Assembly: GCF_002863585.1 (NCBI RefSeq)
Contig: NZ_PGUY01000038.1
Coordinates: 39,805-103,804, forward strand
Direction: 5' to 3'
DNA: 64,000 nucleotides
Source of the DNA: Peribacillus deserti
GTDB lineage: Bacteria > Bacillota > Bacilli > Bacillales > DSM-1321
Of the stretch, positions 63,739 to 64,000 are shown piece after piece (position 1 is the stretch's first letter; every line of letters starts with the position of its first letter). The notes under the pieces are model-generated. The model did not search any database, was not told where the DNA came from, and saw nothing but the letters and a program-made list of their open reading frames with translations. A program made the position numbers and the translations under genes.

Positions 63739-63909
63739 TTCTTTTACCCCCTATGTGTCTCATATATATAAACATGATCCCCTACCTCGGACTTATGCTC
63801 AAAGAATTCCAGCTGTACAATCAGCTAATTAGTTTAGTCAAAGGAGAAACAGGCATGTCTCAGCTGGCTCTACATCTTGTTTCTGGCTCGCAAGTCTAAG
63901 GTCCCATTC

Positions 63910-64000
63910 TCTTTTCATTTGGCTCTTTTCTAAAAATTTGTTGTTTTTTAATAGTTCGGTGAACCTACCCTATTGTTAAACAGGTTGATTGGAACGTAAG
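63910..64000 (+). repeat. Left end of an interspersed repeat, cut by the window end
   Basis: GGCTCTTTTCTAAAAATTTG, TTGTTTTTTAATAG, CTATTGTTAAACAGG and GATTGGAACGTAAG match 37673-37753, the left border of the complete copy, in the same order and spacing. Confidence 0.7.

Overview
The window is chromosomal DNA from a spore-forming member of the Bacillaceae. It has moderate to low GC, AGGAGG-type ribosome binding sites, the walRKHIJ-htrA-rlmH order of Bacillus, CotF-like coat genes around an alcohol dehydrogenase, and a gntRKP operon with a Bacillus-type GntR operator. Genus is not fixed by what I can see; a Cytobacillus/Mesobacillus-like organism would fit.

Layout. 1-9440 is conserved, origin-proximal core: a cell-wall M23 endopeptidase (cut by the window edge), the WalRK two-component operon, an HtrA-type protease, a CxxH/CxxC miniprotein inside a cluster of six DnaA boxes, and rlmH. 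9441 to about 24608 is an accessory block starting exactly at the 3' end of rlmH, the classical SCC integration site. Copies of the rlmH tail recur at 13454-13477 and 24589-24606, and a 20-bp half-copy lies at 10935. They bracket a VOC protein and AraC regulator, a BenE-type permease with LysR, a broken gene, a coat-protein/adhB operon, an IS3 remnant, and a flavin-enzyme cluster (OYE, three luciferase-like oxidoreductases, ArsR). No recombinase is visible.

25137-37517 is the most interesting system: a full nickel-pincer cofactor pathway (LarB, LarC split into two genes, LarE), a LarA-family racemase/epimerase, a nickel-type permease, a GntP permease, a DUF1537 acid-sugar kinase, a PdxA2-type dehydrogenase and a PrpR-N-type regulator with a degenerate ATPase. 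Together they predict uptake of a four-carbon sugar acid, C2 epimerisation by a Ni-pincer enzyme, 4-phosphorylation and oxidative decarboxylation to DHAP. An 8-mer, TGTTGCAA, precedes each of four genes or putative transcription units (larB, gntP-like, larE, kinase).

37518-64000 holds ordinary accessory metabolism: CutC, an MFS transporter with a Crp-type regulator, ahpCF with a PerR-like box, NERD and metallo-beta-lactamase proteins, a pyruvyl transferase, SelO, gntRKP, DUF421, an oxidoreductase pair, codBA under a PyrR attenuator, and a MarR regulator. Between genes are three helically phased repeat arrays (one of 52-bp period, two of about 21-bp period) and several copies of a long palindromic interspersed repeat, one cut by the window end.
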